Shown here one piece after another: positions 56,673-64,000 of a stretch of 64,000 nucleotides of DNA. Under the pieces are notes generated by a model. It searched no databases. It had not been told where the DNA came from and saw only the letters and a list, made by a program, of their open reading frames with translations. The stretch covers positions 46,364 through 110,363 of the forward strand of contig NZ_FZMQ01000011.1 of the NCBI RefSeq assembly GCF_900197855.1. The letters run 5' to 3'. Every line of letters starts with the position of its first letter. The first letter of the stretch is position 1. Position numbers and translations under genes: made by a program. The stretch is from Helicobacter cynogastricus (GTDB taxonomy: Bacteria; Campylobacterota; Campylobacteria; Campylobacterales; Helicobacteraceae).

Positions 56673-57398
56673 TTAATCTCCGATATTACTATAAAGAGCG
56701 ATCACATCCTCATCTTCTTCGATACGATCTAAAAGTTTCTCAGTTTCTGCTAAAGCCTCAGGATTTAAACTAATGGGACTGGTAGGGAGGCGTTGTAGTG
56801 TGGCTTTGTGTATGGGAAGTTTGAGTGCCTCAAAACCCTCATTAAGTTGTTTGAAGTCTTGATAATCCCCGATTGCAAAAAAACTCTCTTCTTCCACTTC
56901 TAGGCTCTCTAATCCATAATCAATTAAACTTAATTCTAAATCTTCTAAAGAAAGAGAGAGGACTTTTAAATCCTCTAAATGCCCCTCTAAAACACTTTTG
57001 CGCGAAAACATAAATTCTAACGATCCATTAGGCACCATGCTAGCCCCGGGGGTCTTATTAAAGTAGCTTTTGAGATTAGCCACCGTGCGCGTGGGATTGT
57101 CTGTCATGCATTCAACAAAGAGCAAAACCCCATGATTAGCCTTGCCCTCATAACTCACTTCTACTAACTGCCCCTCTTTGCTGTTTGCCCGCTTGATGGC
57201 TGCTTCAATATTATCTTTGGGCATATTTTGGGCTTTGGCATTGAGTATGGCCGTGCGTAATTTGGCATTGCTCCCTGGATCGCCCCCACCCTCTTTGGCT
57301 GCCATAGTGATCGCCTTAGCCAATTTGGGGAAAATCTTACTCATCTTGTCCCAACGCTTTTCCTTTGCTGCGCGTCTGTATTCAAAAGCGCGTCCCAT
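56673..57398 (-). CDS. yebC: YebC/PmpR-family protein
   Basis: The 241-residue protein belongs to the YebC/TACO1 family, which was seen as transcription regulators and is now also linked to translation of proline-rich stretches. It begins [21 protein letters not shown] and shows [32 protein letters not shown]. The C-terminal part is acidic. Length matches H. pylori HP0162. Its ATG overlaps the hemB stop, which makes it the last gene of the arsR-arsS-hemB-yebC run. Confidence 0.95.
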   Translation of the reverse strand: MGRAFEYRRAAKEKRWDKMSKIFPKLAKAITMAAKEGGGDPGSNAKLRTAILNAKAQNMPKDNIEAAIKRANSKEGQLVEVSYEGKANHGVLLFVECMTDNPTRTVANLKSYFNKTPGASMVPNGSLEFMFSRKSVLEGHLEDLKVLSLSLEDLELSLIDYGLESLEVEEESFFAIGDYQDFKQLNEGFEALKLPIHKATLQRLPTSPISLNPEALAETEKLLDRIEEDEDVIALYSNIGD

Positions 57399-58369
57399 TA
57401 AAATCCTTTTTGTAAGAGTTGCACCACCTCTTTAGCGTGGTAGCTAATGATAATATCCGCTCCTGCACGCTTAAAACTTGTCATGGTCTCTAAAAGCAAG
57501 CGATCGTAATCCATAAGATTATGAGATTGAGCTAGTTTAAACATGGCGTATTCTCCACTCACATTATAGAGGGCAAGGGGTAAAAGGGTGCGCTCTTTAA
57601 TCGCGCGCACAATGTCTAAATAAGCTAATGCGGGTTTGACCATTAAAATATCCGCCCCCTCGCTTGAATCATTCAGACTTTCTAAAATGGCTTCGCGTCT
57701 ATTGGCTGGATTCATCTGATAGCCCTTGCGATCGCCAAACTCGGGCGCAGATTGGGCGGCATCTCTAAAAGGACCATAATAGCTACTGGCAAATTTGCTC
57801 GAATAACTCATAATGGGCAAGGTGGTAAAGCCATGAGAATCTAAGGCATGGCGCAAAGTGCTCACCATGCCATCTAACATAGCACTAGGGGCTAGCATAT
57901 CCACCCCACTTGTGGCTAAAATCAAAGCTTGTTGGGCTAAAATCTCTAAGCTAGCATCGTTATCTAGGCATTGATGTGAATCTAAAATCCCGCAATGTCC
58001 ATGGTCGGTGTATTCACAAAAACACAAATCGGCGATCACGCACAAAGAGGGAAAGCGTGTTTTAATGACCTGCGTGGCTTTGGCAACGGGGTGATTCGGG
58101 CTTAAGGCAACTGAACCCCTAGCGTCCTTATGTTTAGGCAAACCAAAGAGTAAAATAGTGCGCAGACCCATATTCTGTAATTGGGTACATTCCTCTAAAA
58201 GGCTATCTAATCCCATTTGAAACACGCCGGGCATAGAGGCGATGGGTGTTTTGCCCTCGCCTTCGCGTACAAAAAGGGGAGTAATAAAATCATGGGGGTG
58301 CAGGTGTGTTTCACAGACTAGATCGCGTAAAACTTGATTCGATCGCAAGCGTCTTAGGCGTTTGAACAT
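57398..58369 (-). CDS. hemB: Porphobilinogen synthase (delta-aminolevulinic acid dehydratase)
   Basis: HemB joins two 5-aminolevulinate molecules to porphobilinogen in haem synthesis. The 323-residue enzyme has [20 protein letters not shown], the zinc-cysteine segment [14 protein letters not shown], and the Schiff-base lysines in [17 protein letters not shown] and [22 protein letters not shown] precedes the ATG. It follows arsS after 28 bases that include the variable C tract zone, and overlaps yebC. Confidence 0.97.
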   Translation of the reverse strand: MFKRLRRLRSNQVLRDLVCETHLHPHDFITPLFVREGEGKTPIASMPGVFQMGLDSLLEECTQLQNMGLRTILLFGLPKHKDARGSVALSPNHPVAKATQVIKTRFPSLCVIADLCFCEYTDHGHCGILDSHQCLDNDASLEILAQQALILATSGVDMLAPSAMLDGMVSTLRHALDSHGFTTLPIMSYSSKFASSYYGPFRDAAQSAPEFGDRKGYQMNPANRREAILESLNDSSEGADILMVKPALAYLDIVRAIKERTLLPLALYNVSGEYAMFKLAQSHNLMDYDRLLLETMTSFKRAGADIIISYHAKEVVQLLQKGF

Positions 58370-58397
58370 AGGTATCCTTTTTAGTTTTTATTTTATT

Positions 58398-59663
58398 TTA
58401 GGTGCTTTTCTTGTTGGGGGGGGGGGGGGTAAAAAGGGGAGAAAACTCACGCATAATGCAGTTTTGAATGCTAAACACATTTATCCCCCTTTCATAGCTA
58501 TAGGTCAAGGTAAGTCCCAAAGTGTCTAGGGCTGTTTTGATAATATACATCCCTAAGCCAAAACCATGCGCCTCGCTTTGGTGCTTGTGCTGAAAATAGG
58601 GCTTAAAGTAATGGGCTAGTTCTTCTTTCATGGGTTGCCCTTGATTAGAAACAACTAAATTTTTCCCCAAAATGGTAACTTTAGCCTGCTTATTAGGGCT
58701 GTACTTGAGAGCATTATCCAACAGATTCTTAAAAACAAGCGCAAAGAGTTCAAAATCTGTTTGAAAAGTGCAATTAGACACAGCAGCACATATAGAGGTG
58801 CTATTATGCTCTAACAACAACATATTTTTTACCCGTTCTAAGAGCTCTTCCATTGTAAAGATTTCTGTTGTGATTTTATAGTTTTTAGATGAAAGTTGTT
58901 CGATGCGAGCAAATTGCTCAATAAGAGCGTTCAATCTTTGAAAAGTCCGCACCAATCTCTCTTTTTGAGTTTGATTGTCTACCATCTCGGCGACAATGAT
59001 TCCTTTTGTAATAGGAGTGCGCAATTCATGCATAATAGCGCGCAAAAATAAAATACGCGATTCATTGAGCCCCTTAATTTTTTTAATGGCACTATCAAAA
59101 GCAGAGGCTAAATCCCCGATTTCATCTTGTTGGGCAATTTTACACTCAATATCCATCTCTCCATTAGAAAAGCGATGTACTTTTTTGCGCAATTCGTTGA
59201 TGGGCATAAATCCTTGCAAGACAAACACGAAGATCATCGTAATCAAAAACCCCCCTACAAAAATGGCGAAATAATAGTTATGATAAGAGGTTTTTTGAAT
59301 CTCATGGTAGAGCACAGAACCCCCATTGCCCTTAAGGGAGATAAAAATCGTATTACCTACTTTGAGAATACTCGCTAGAGGATTGTCATCGCGTTCAATC
59401 TTGCCATTTTGGGCTGCTAACACTTCACGCAACTCTTCTTGAGTGATTTCTTGAAATCCTAATTCGTGCAAATAAACCTCAGCAGAGTAGCGATTGTGCT
59501 GGTCGGCTAAAACTTGGTTAATGGTGGTTACAAATTGTTGGTGGCGGATTTGGGTTTGGAAGTTTTCATGATCGATTTGAGAGCGGATAAAATAGTAAGA
59601 GAACGCCCCAAAGCTCGCTAGAGAAATCACAAATAAAAAAACAATCTTGCTAAAAATAGACAA
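58398..59663 (-). CDS. arsS: Acid-sensing histidine kinase ArsS with a phase-variable 3' end
   Basis: ArsS senses low pH and phosphorylates ArsR. The 421-residue kinase has a membrane helix at about residues 8-25, a periplasmic sensor domain of about 105 residues, a second helix near 131-153, a HAMP linker, the phospho-His in MHELRTPITKGI, the N box NLLDNALKYSPNK and the G box HGFGLGMYIIK. It starts at TTG 59663. Its last codons are a run of 14 C (58416-58429) giving four prolines and then NKKST. One C fewer gives a tail PTRKAPKIK and one C more gives QQEKHLK, so slippage swaps the last residues. H. pylori arsS is known to have a variable C tract at the same place. Confidence 0.93.
   Translation of the reverse strand: MSIFSKIVFLFVISLASFGAFSYYFIRSQIDHENFQTQIRHQQFVTTINQVLADQHNRYSAEVYLHELGFQEITQEELREVLAAQNGKIERDDNPLASILKVGNTIFISLKGNGGSVLYHEIQKTSYHNYYFAIFVGGFLITMIFVFVLQGFMPINELRKKVHRFSNGEMDIECKIAQQDEIGDLASAFDSAIKKIKGLNESRILFLRAIMHELRTPITKGIIVAEMVDNQTQKERLVRTFQRLNALIEQFARIEQLSSKNYKITTEIFTMEELLERVKNMLLLEHNSTSICAAVSNCTFQTDFELFALVFKNLLDNALKYSPNKQAKVTILGKNLVVSNQGQPMKEELAHYFKPYFQHKHQSEAHGFGLGMYIIKTALDTLGLTLTYSYERGINVFSIQNCIMREFSPLFTPPPPNKKST
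58416..58429. repeat. Homopolymer of 14 G (C on the coding strand) in the end of arsS
   Basis: An uninterrupted 14-base G run on the plus strand, in the last codons of arsS. Such tracts change length by slipped-strand mispairing. All three frames end within a few codons, so the kinase is not destroyed; only its tail changes. Confidence 0.9.
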
Positions 59664-59674
59664 AGCTGTTTGGG

Positions 59675-60358
59675 CTAGTATTCTAGTTTATAGCCCACTC
59701 CTCGCACAGAGATAATATACTTGGGTTTTTTAGGATCGTCCTCAATCTTGGAGCGCAAACGCCCAATAATGACATCAATACTCTTATTAGAGCTCTCTGG
59801 ATTGATGGATTCAGACTCAATGGCAATCGACTCTCTGGAAAAAACAGAGCCCTTTTTACTGATCAACAAGGTTAAAATCTCATACTCTGCGCGAGTCAAA
59901 TCCAGTTTTTTATTGTGCATATAGACTTCTCTAGCATCTTTATCAATCTTAAAAAGATGGCTTTTGGAAGCATCTTCGCCTTCGGATATAGGCTTTTTAT
60001 TATAACGCCTCAAAAGGGACTGGATTCGTGCTAAAAGCTCCTTAGGATCGTAGGGTTTAGGGATATAATCATCTGCTCCATACTCAAGTGCCTTAATTTT
60101 GTCATCAATATCATTACGAGCTGAAGAAATGATAATGGGGATGTCTTTTTGTTTGGAAATCTTACGGCACACTTCAAGGCCGTCCAAATTAGGCAAGGTC
60201 AAATCCAATAACAAAAGATCGTAGTGTTGGGTCGTGGCTGCGCTGATGCCTGTATAGGGTTCATCATAATTCACAACCGCGATGCCATGTTGGTGAAAAA
60301 ACTCGCTCAAAATCTCAGCAAGCTCAACATCATCTTCTATCATCAAGATTTTGATCAC
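59675..60358 (-). CDS. arsR: Acid-responsive response regulator ArsR (OmpR type)
   Basis: ArsR is the response regulator that controls urease and other acid-response genes and is essential in H. pylori. The 227-residue product has a receiver domain ([13 protein letters not shown], phospho-acceptor in [13 protein letters not shown] near residue 52, [17 protein letters not shown]) and a C-terminal winged helix ([40 protein letters not shown]). The start is GTG 60358 with AAGG seven bases upstream. A second start at the following ATG is possible. arsS follows after 11 bases. Confidence 0.95.
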   Translation of the reverse strand: MIKILMIEDDVELAEILSEFFHQHGIAVVNYDEPYTGISAATTQHYDLLLLDLTLPNLDGLEVCRKISKQKDIPIIISSARNDIDDKIKALEYGADDYIPKPYDPKELLARIQSLLRRYNKKPISEGEDASKSHLFKIDKDAREVYMHNKKLDLTRAEYEILTLLISKKGSVFSRESIAIESESINPESSNKSIDVIIGRLRSKIEDDPKKPKYIISVRGVGYKLEY

Positions 60359-60411
60359 AAATATACCTTGTAAAAAATTCGCCCAAACATCTTATTATAC
60401 CTTCAATAAAT

Positions 60412-60687
60412 CTAGTCTTGTTGGTAGACTTTAAGCCGTTCTTGCACCACAAAAAGTTGGTACTGCAAGTAGTTGAGCACAAGATCAAGCTTAGTGGGCA
60501 AATCCTTAATCTGATGTGCTCTAAGACCTTCAAACAATACTAAAGTCTTTTGCTCAAGGTCTTTTAAAAAAGCCTGTTCCTCTTGAGACATGCGCACAGA
60601 GGGCTTAGCTTCAGCTACTACCTTAGGCTTAGGGCCTTTTTGATCGATCTCATCTAAAGTCTGCGCGATAATATTTTTTAATTCCAT
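60412..60687 (-). CDS. Conserved small helical protein (HP0167-like), unknown function
   Basis: The product of about 91 residues begins MELKNIIAQTLDEIDQKGPKPKV, has a short Pro/Lys linker and then a long helical region (SQEEQAFLKDLEQKTLVLFEGLRAHQ, LDLVLNYLQYQLFVVQERLKVYQ). It has no signal peptide. The start could also be the ATG at 60699, four codons earlier; neither has a clear ribosome binding site, and translation is probably coupled to the upstream gene, which ends at 60678. H. pylori carries a similar small gene before arsR. No motif reveals a function. Confidence 0.75.
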   Translation of the reverse strand: MELKNIIAQTLDEIDQKGPKPKVVAEAKPSVRMSQEEQAFLKDLEQKTLVLFEGLRAHQIKDLPTKLDLVLNYLQYQLFVVQERLKVYQQD

Positions 60688-60959
60688 TCCAATAACCATT
60701 TTTCAATTGCGCGCAACTCATCAGAGCTTGTAGCTTGGATGAATAGCTTTTGCATTTTTTGGAGCTCGAAGCGTTGCAAGGGAGCGTACTCATGCAACTG
60801 GGCACCAGGCTGGCTCAAACGTTTCACGCCACCTAAAGCCTCCGAGTTGGTAGGATCTTTCTCTAACACGCTATGATAAACCCCTAGAGCTTGTGATTTG
60901 AGGCCTTGTAACTCATAAACACTGGCCAAGGCGATTGTTTGTTCCAAGAAACTCTCCAT
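60678..60959 (-). CDS. Small TPR-like protein (HP0168-like), unknown function
   Basis: The 93-residue product has one tetratricopeptide-like pair (LEQTIALASVYELQGLKSQALGVYHSVLEKDPTNSEAL) and a C-terminal helical segment (LQKMQKLFIQATSSDELRAIEKWLLEW). A TPR unit suggests protein-protein contact. I start it at ATG 60959 and not at the in-frame ATG 60980, because TATAAT at 60972-60977 lies between them. The predicted mRNA leader is only about six bases, so translation may be close to leaderless. It overlaps the next small gene and heads the arsR operon. Confidence 0.75.
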   Translation of the reverse strand: MESFLEQTIALASVYELQGLKSQALGVYHSVLEKDPTNSEALGGVKRLSQPGAQLHEYAPLQRFELQKMQKLFIQATSSDELRAIEKWLLEWN

Positions 60960-60971
60960 ATTTGTCTGTTT

Positions 60972-60977
60972 ATTATA
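60972..60977 (-). promoter_or_regulatory. -10 box (TATAAT) heading the arsR operon
   Basis: Perfect TATAAT on the minus strand, 12 bases before the ATG at 60959. The overlapping plus-strand TACAAT (60976-60981) could serve kefB, so the divergent promoters would share bases. Confidence 0.55.
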
Positions 60978-61015
60978 CAATATAGGCTTTTAAGCATTGC
61001 TTTAATGGATGGCGC

Positions 61016-62269
61016 ATGGAAGTACACATATTATATGTTATTGTCGCAGGACTTGGGTTAAGCGTGGTGAGCGGGCTCTTGCTCAAGCGTATGGATATGC
61101 CCATTATCATTGGCTATATTTTAACAGGCCTCATTCTGGTTGCCGTCTTTCATATTGATGAATTTGAGTCCCTTTCAGATATTGCGGATTTTGGAATTGT
61201 CTTTCTGATGTTCATGATTGGCCTAGAATTTAATTTTGACAAACTCAAGACGATGAAACAAGAAGTTTTGGTCTTTGGTGGCTTACAAGTCGTGGTTACC
61301 TCCTTGATTTTTGTCATCTTTGGCTACTATGTGATGGGGGCTTCTTGGGGTTTTTCCTTAGTGGTTAGCATGGGTTTTTCTCTCTCTTCAACAGCGATTG
61401 TGCTAAAATTTTTTGAAGAGAGCAGGCAACTTAGCACACCTGTAGGCAAAATCGTAGTCGGTGTTTTAATCTTTCAAGACATTGCTGCTATCCCTATGTT
61501 ATTGATTTTAGTGCTAATGGGAGATGCGCAGGCCAATTTGGTAAACCTCTTGGTCAAAACAGCGGTCTCAGCAACCATTATTCTTCTCATCTTGCTATTG
61601 CCCGGAAAACAAGTAGCTACAAAAGTCCTAAGCTTGGCAGCAGAGACGCGCTTGCCCGAATTGTTCATGGCGACTATCTTGCTCATTGTTTTTGGAGCGG
61701 CAAGTTTGAGCCATTTTTTTGGCTTTTCTATGTCTTTGGGTGCTTTCATAGCGGGTATGGCTATTTCCAAATCCCGTTACCATGTCAAGGTTCAAGACGA
61801 ATTTGCACCTCTTAAAAATATCTTTTTAGGGCTTTTTTTTGTAACGGTGGGTATGCAAATTAATATTAAATTCTTATTTGCCAACTTCTTTGCTGTCGTG
61901 CTTTTATTGAGTTTGGCGATGTTTTTGAAAATCGCAATTTTGTACTCAATCTTGCGTTTTTTTAGAGATGCTAAAAGTGCCATCAAAACAGCCCTTTCCT
62001 TAGCACAAATTGGAGAATTCGCCCTTGTTGTTTTTCTAACAGCGAGCAAGCAACATATTTTGACTTTACAGAAACATCAGGGTTTACTAGCTCTTTTAAA
62101 CGAGAAAGGCATCATCCATGTGCTTCCTCAAGACATTCAACAATTTTTGGTGCTTATGATTATTTTTTCTATGTTAGTTACTCCGTTTATGCTCAAATAC
62201 CTAGACTCTTTGGCCGGTTTTATCTTGCACAAAGAAAGCATACAAAGCACTAAAAAGGCTAAGAACTGA
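61016..62269 (+). CDS. kefB: CPA2-family K+/H+ or Na+/H+ antiporter (KefB-like)
   Basis: The 417-residue inner-membrane protein has twelve or so hydrophobic segments of the monovalent cation:proton antiporter-2 family: LKRMDMPIIIGYILTGLIL, FLMFMIGLEFNFDKLK, SLSSTAIVLKFFEES, GVLIFQDIAAIPMLLI with the ion-site Asp, and the QIGEFALVVF segment. It lacks the cytoplasmic RCK/TrkA-N domain of E. coli KefB, so it would not be glutathione-gated in the same way. Order kefB-pepF agrees with H. pylori HP0471-HP0470. Confidence 0.92.
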   Translation: MEVHILYVIVAGLGLSVVSGLLLKRMDMPIIIGYILTGLILVAVFHIDEFESLSDIADFGIVFLMFMIGLEFNFDKLKTMKQEVLVFGGLQVVVTSLIFVIFGYYVMGASWGFSLVVSMGFSLSSTAIVLKFFEESRQLSTPVGKIVVGVLIFQDIAAIPMLLILVLMGDAQANLVNLLVKTAVSATIILLILLLPGKQVATKVLSLAAETRLPELFMATILLIVFGAASLSHFFGFSMSLGAFIAGMAISKSRYHVKVQDEFAPLKNIFLGLFFVTVGMQINIKFLFANFFAVVLLLSLAMFLKIAILYSILRFFRDAKSAIKTALSLAQIGEFALVVFLTASKQHILTLQKHQGLLALLNEKGIIHVLPQDIQQFLVLMIIFSMLVTPFMLKYLDSLAGFILHKESIQSTKKAKN

Positions 62270-62287
62270 TATAGTCCGCAAATCATG

Positions 62288-62294
62288 CTAAAAT
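62288..62294 (+). promoter_or_regulatory. -10 region (TGC-TAAAAT type) of pepF
   Basis: TAAAAT preceded by TGC, about 31 bases before the pepF ATG. It is the same string seen before napB. The first base of the TGC lies one or two bases left of the given start. Confidence 0.4.
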
Positions 62295-62324
62295 ACGCCC
62301 TAAATTTATGATAAAGGATCAGTG

Positions 62325-64000
62325 ATGAGCCCTACTAAAATTAGCAAAAAAGAAACCTCCGCAGAGACTCAAGCTTTAGAACATCGTTGGGATTTAAGCG
62401 CGCTTTTTAAGAGTGTAGAAGACCTAGATGCACACATGGCTAGTTTGGATAAAAAAATCAAAGCCTATGAAAAAAAATACGCCAATAGCTTTGCCCAGCT
62501 CGAGGCCGGGGGCTTTAAAAAGGCTATGGAAGACTATGAAGAGCTCAGCGAGGGTATATCTAGGGCGATGAGTTATGTTTTCCTCATCTTGTCAACAGAT
62601 ATGGAAAAGAGCGATTTGGCTTCCAAATACCAGCTTTTATGTAGCGAACTAGGGCAACATCTCCTCTTTGTTGAAAATGAATTTTGCGCCCTAGATAGTG
62701 CCAAACAAGAAGCTTTGATTCAGGCTACTCCCAAGTATGCCTACACTCTGCGCGTACTCTTACAACAAAAGGCGCATATTTTAAGTTTGGCTGAAGAGAA
62801 AGTGCTCTTAGCGACTTCTAGCGTGGGTGTGGATGCTTTTTCTCAACTCTTTGATAAAACCCTGACTGCTCTCAAAATTCCCTTTCAAGATCGCCTCGTA
62901 AGTGAGGAAGAAATCCTCTCAGAATTGCACAATCCCGATCGCAAATTGCGCAAAAAAGCCCAAAAAGCCCTCACCAAAGCCCTTAAAAAGAACGAAATGG
63001 TGCTTACTTATGTGCTCAATATGGTGCGTAAAGACTTGCATATTGATACCAAGTTACGCCACTATGAAAAACCCGAGAGTTTCCGCCACCTTTCCAATCA
63101 AATTTCTCAAGCTAGTGTGGATAGCATGTTAGAAATTGTCAATGACAATTACGCTCTTGTGCAACGCTATTACAAAATCAAATCCAAACTTCTAGGCTAC
63201 AAACTCAAAGACTACGATCGTTATGCACCCATTGATACCAAAGAAAATCCCATCACTTATCAAGAAGCCCTTGATCTTGTTCTTAAAGCCTATAAAGACT
63301 TTTCTCCTAAATTCCACAGCATCGCCGAGCAAGCATTGGCGCACGGGTGGGTGGATTCGCATCCGCGCCCTTTAAAACGCGGAGGTGCGTTTAGCGATAG
63401 CACCGTGCCTAGCGCGCACCCCTTTGTGCTGTTAAATTTTACCAATAACCGCCGTTCAGCTTTTACTATCGCCCATGAATTTGGGCATATGATTCACCAA
63501 ACTTTGAGCAAACAAGTGGGCTATCTAAACGCCAACACACCCCTAACCACTTCAGAAACCGCTTCTGTTTTTGGTGAAATGCTTTTGTTTGAAAGTCTTA
63601 AACCAAGTTTAAATAAAAAAGAATTACGCAATATCTATGCAGGCAAACTAGAAGACATGTTTTCAACCATGTTTAGACAGGTGGTGATGACCAATTTTGA
63701 ACGCCGTATCCACAGCACGGAGAACGAGCTCAAAGCAGAGGATTTTGACACTATTTGGCAGGAAGAAAACGCCAAGATGTTTGGTAAAAGTGTTAAGCTC
63801 ACTAAAAACTATGCCCGTTGGTGGAGCTATATCCCCCACTTTATCCATTCACCCTTTTACTGCTATGCCTATAGCTATGGGCAACTTTTAGTGCTCGCCC
63901 TCTTTGGGTTGTACCGCCAAAAACAAACCCCTAGCGAGAAAAAGGCTTTTGTGGAAACCTATACGGAATTTTTAAGCAAGGGGGGTAGCCAAAGCCCTGG
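62325..64000 (+). CDS. pepF: Oligoendopeptidase F, M3 family (cut by window edge)
   Basis: PepF is a cytoplasmic zinc peptidase that cuts short peptides. About 558 codons are inside the window and the frame runs off the right edge; the family is about 580-600 residues, so only the end is missing. The N-terminal helical domain (HRWDLSALFKSVEDLDAHMASL) is followed by the M3 catalytic part with the zinc motif His384-Glu-Phe-Gly-His388 (FTIAHEFGHMIHQTL) and the third ligand Glu in TTSETASVFGEMLLFE. The segment YCYAYSYGQLL is also typical. AAAGGATCAGTG precedes the ATG at 62325. Confidence 0.95.
   Translation, partial: MSPTKISKKETSAETQALEHRWDLSALFKSVEDLDAHMASLDKKIKAYEKKYANSFAQLEAGGFKKAMEDYEELSEGISRAMSYVFLILSTDMEKSDLASKYQLLCSELGQHLLFVENEFCALDSAKQEALIQATPKYAYTLRVLLQQKAHILSLAEEKVLLATSSVGVDAFSQLFDKTLTALKIPFQDRLVSEEEILSELHNPDRKLRKKAQKALTKALKKNEMVLTYVLNMVRKDLHIDTKLRHYEKPESFRHLSNQISQASVDSMLEIVNDNYALVQRYYKIKSKLLGYKLKDYDRYAPIDTKENPITYQEALDLVLKAYKDFSPKFHSIAEQALAHGWVDSHPRPLKRGGAFSDSTVPSAHPFVLLNFTNNRRSAFTIAHEFGHMIHQTLSKQVGYLNANTPLTTSETASVFGEMLLFESLKPSLNKKELRNIYAGKLEDMFSTMFRQVVMTNFERRIHSTENELKAEDFDTIWQEENAKMFGKSVKLTKNYARWWSYIPHFIHSPFYCYAYSYGQLLVLALFGLYRQKQTPSEKKAFVETYTEFLSKGGSQSP

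Noticed and set aside
58416..58429. The 14-G run as a sequencing or assembly error that breaks arsS
   Set aside because: The frame is open through it and ends normally, and a variable tract is known at this site in H. pylori. The exact count may still be imprecise.

Overview
The window is chromosomal DNA of a Helicobacter, most likely a non-pylori gastric species of the H. heilmannii/bizzozeronii/felis type. The protein families and much of the local gene order match H. pylori as I remember it (for example addA-nhaA-yajC-secD-secF-leuS-lptE-folC-csd2-csd1-ccmA-mfd, maf-flaB-topA, and arsR-arsS-hemB-yebC). By eye the base composition is richer in GC and in GCGC strings than H. pylori. There are also genes H. 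pylori lacks or is not known for, including napB, a selenocysteine tRNA, a secondary alcohol dehydrogenase and a short methylcitrate-type synthase. H. pylori locus numbers quoted here are from memory, not from a search.

Layout. 1-4142: aspS (cut by the window edge), cheV2 and a ligA with an unusually cysteine-rich zinc region. 4139-12508: a glucose cluster, with zwf-pgl-glk-pgi-gluP on the minus strand and divergent edd-eda on the plus strand, giving uptake, phosphorylation and the whole Entner-Doudoroff route. 12517-29090: one long plus-strand run for DNA repair (addA, mfd), Na+/H+ exchange (nhaA), protein export (yajC, secD, secF), leuS, LPS transport (lptE), folate (folC) and helical cell shape (csd2, csd1, ccmA). 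29091-31436: a small accessory stretch between two conserved blocks (ATP-grasp-like enzyme, small helix-turn-helix protein, His-rich GRDP-like protein). 31437-38214: flagellin glycosylation Maf, flaB with a sigma-54 promoter, topA and a radical SAM gene. 38264-39708: napB without other nap genes, a Met/Tyr/Pro-rich lipoprotein and a TOBE-like protein. 39778-47112: rimO, a phosphoribosyltransferase, a class V aminotransferase, a small secreted protein, ffh and valS. 47191-53667: an Old-Yellow-Enzyme-like oxidoreductase, cstA, ung, a small repetitive locus, an NDH-2-like oxidoreductase and an alcohol dehydrogenase. 53709-56634: a yihY-family gene, bioB, tRNA-Sec and citrate/methylcitrate synthase. 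56673-60959: the acid-response operon (two small genes, arsR, arsS, hemB, yebC). 61016-64000: kefB and the start of pepF.

The most unusual locus lies between ung and the NDH-2-like gene (51143-51433). On the minus strand it holds a 39-codon gene made almost only of Asn and Ser, with a strong ribosome binding site. A perfect 13-bp inverted repeat covers its likely -35 region. A well-formed TTGACA-18-TAGAAT promoter faces it on the plus strand and should produce an RNA complementary to the whole small gene. That RNA could also encode a very hydrophobic Val-Ile-Ala repeat peptide. The layout resembles type I toxin-antitoxin or antisense-RNA loci, but the peptide is unlike any I recognise. Other points of interest are the tRNA-Sec, the 12-cysteine insert in LigA, the 14-C tract at the end of arsS, the Asp in the cofactor pocket of the alcohol dehydrogenase, and a probably leaderless addA.
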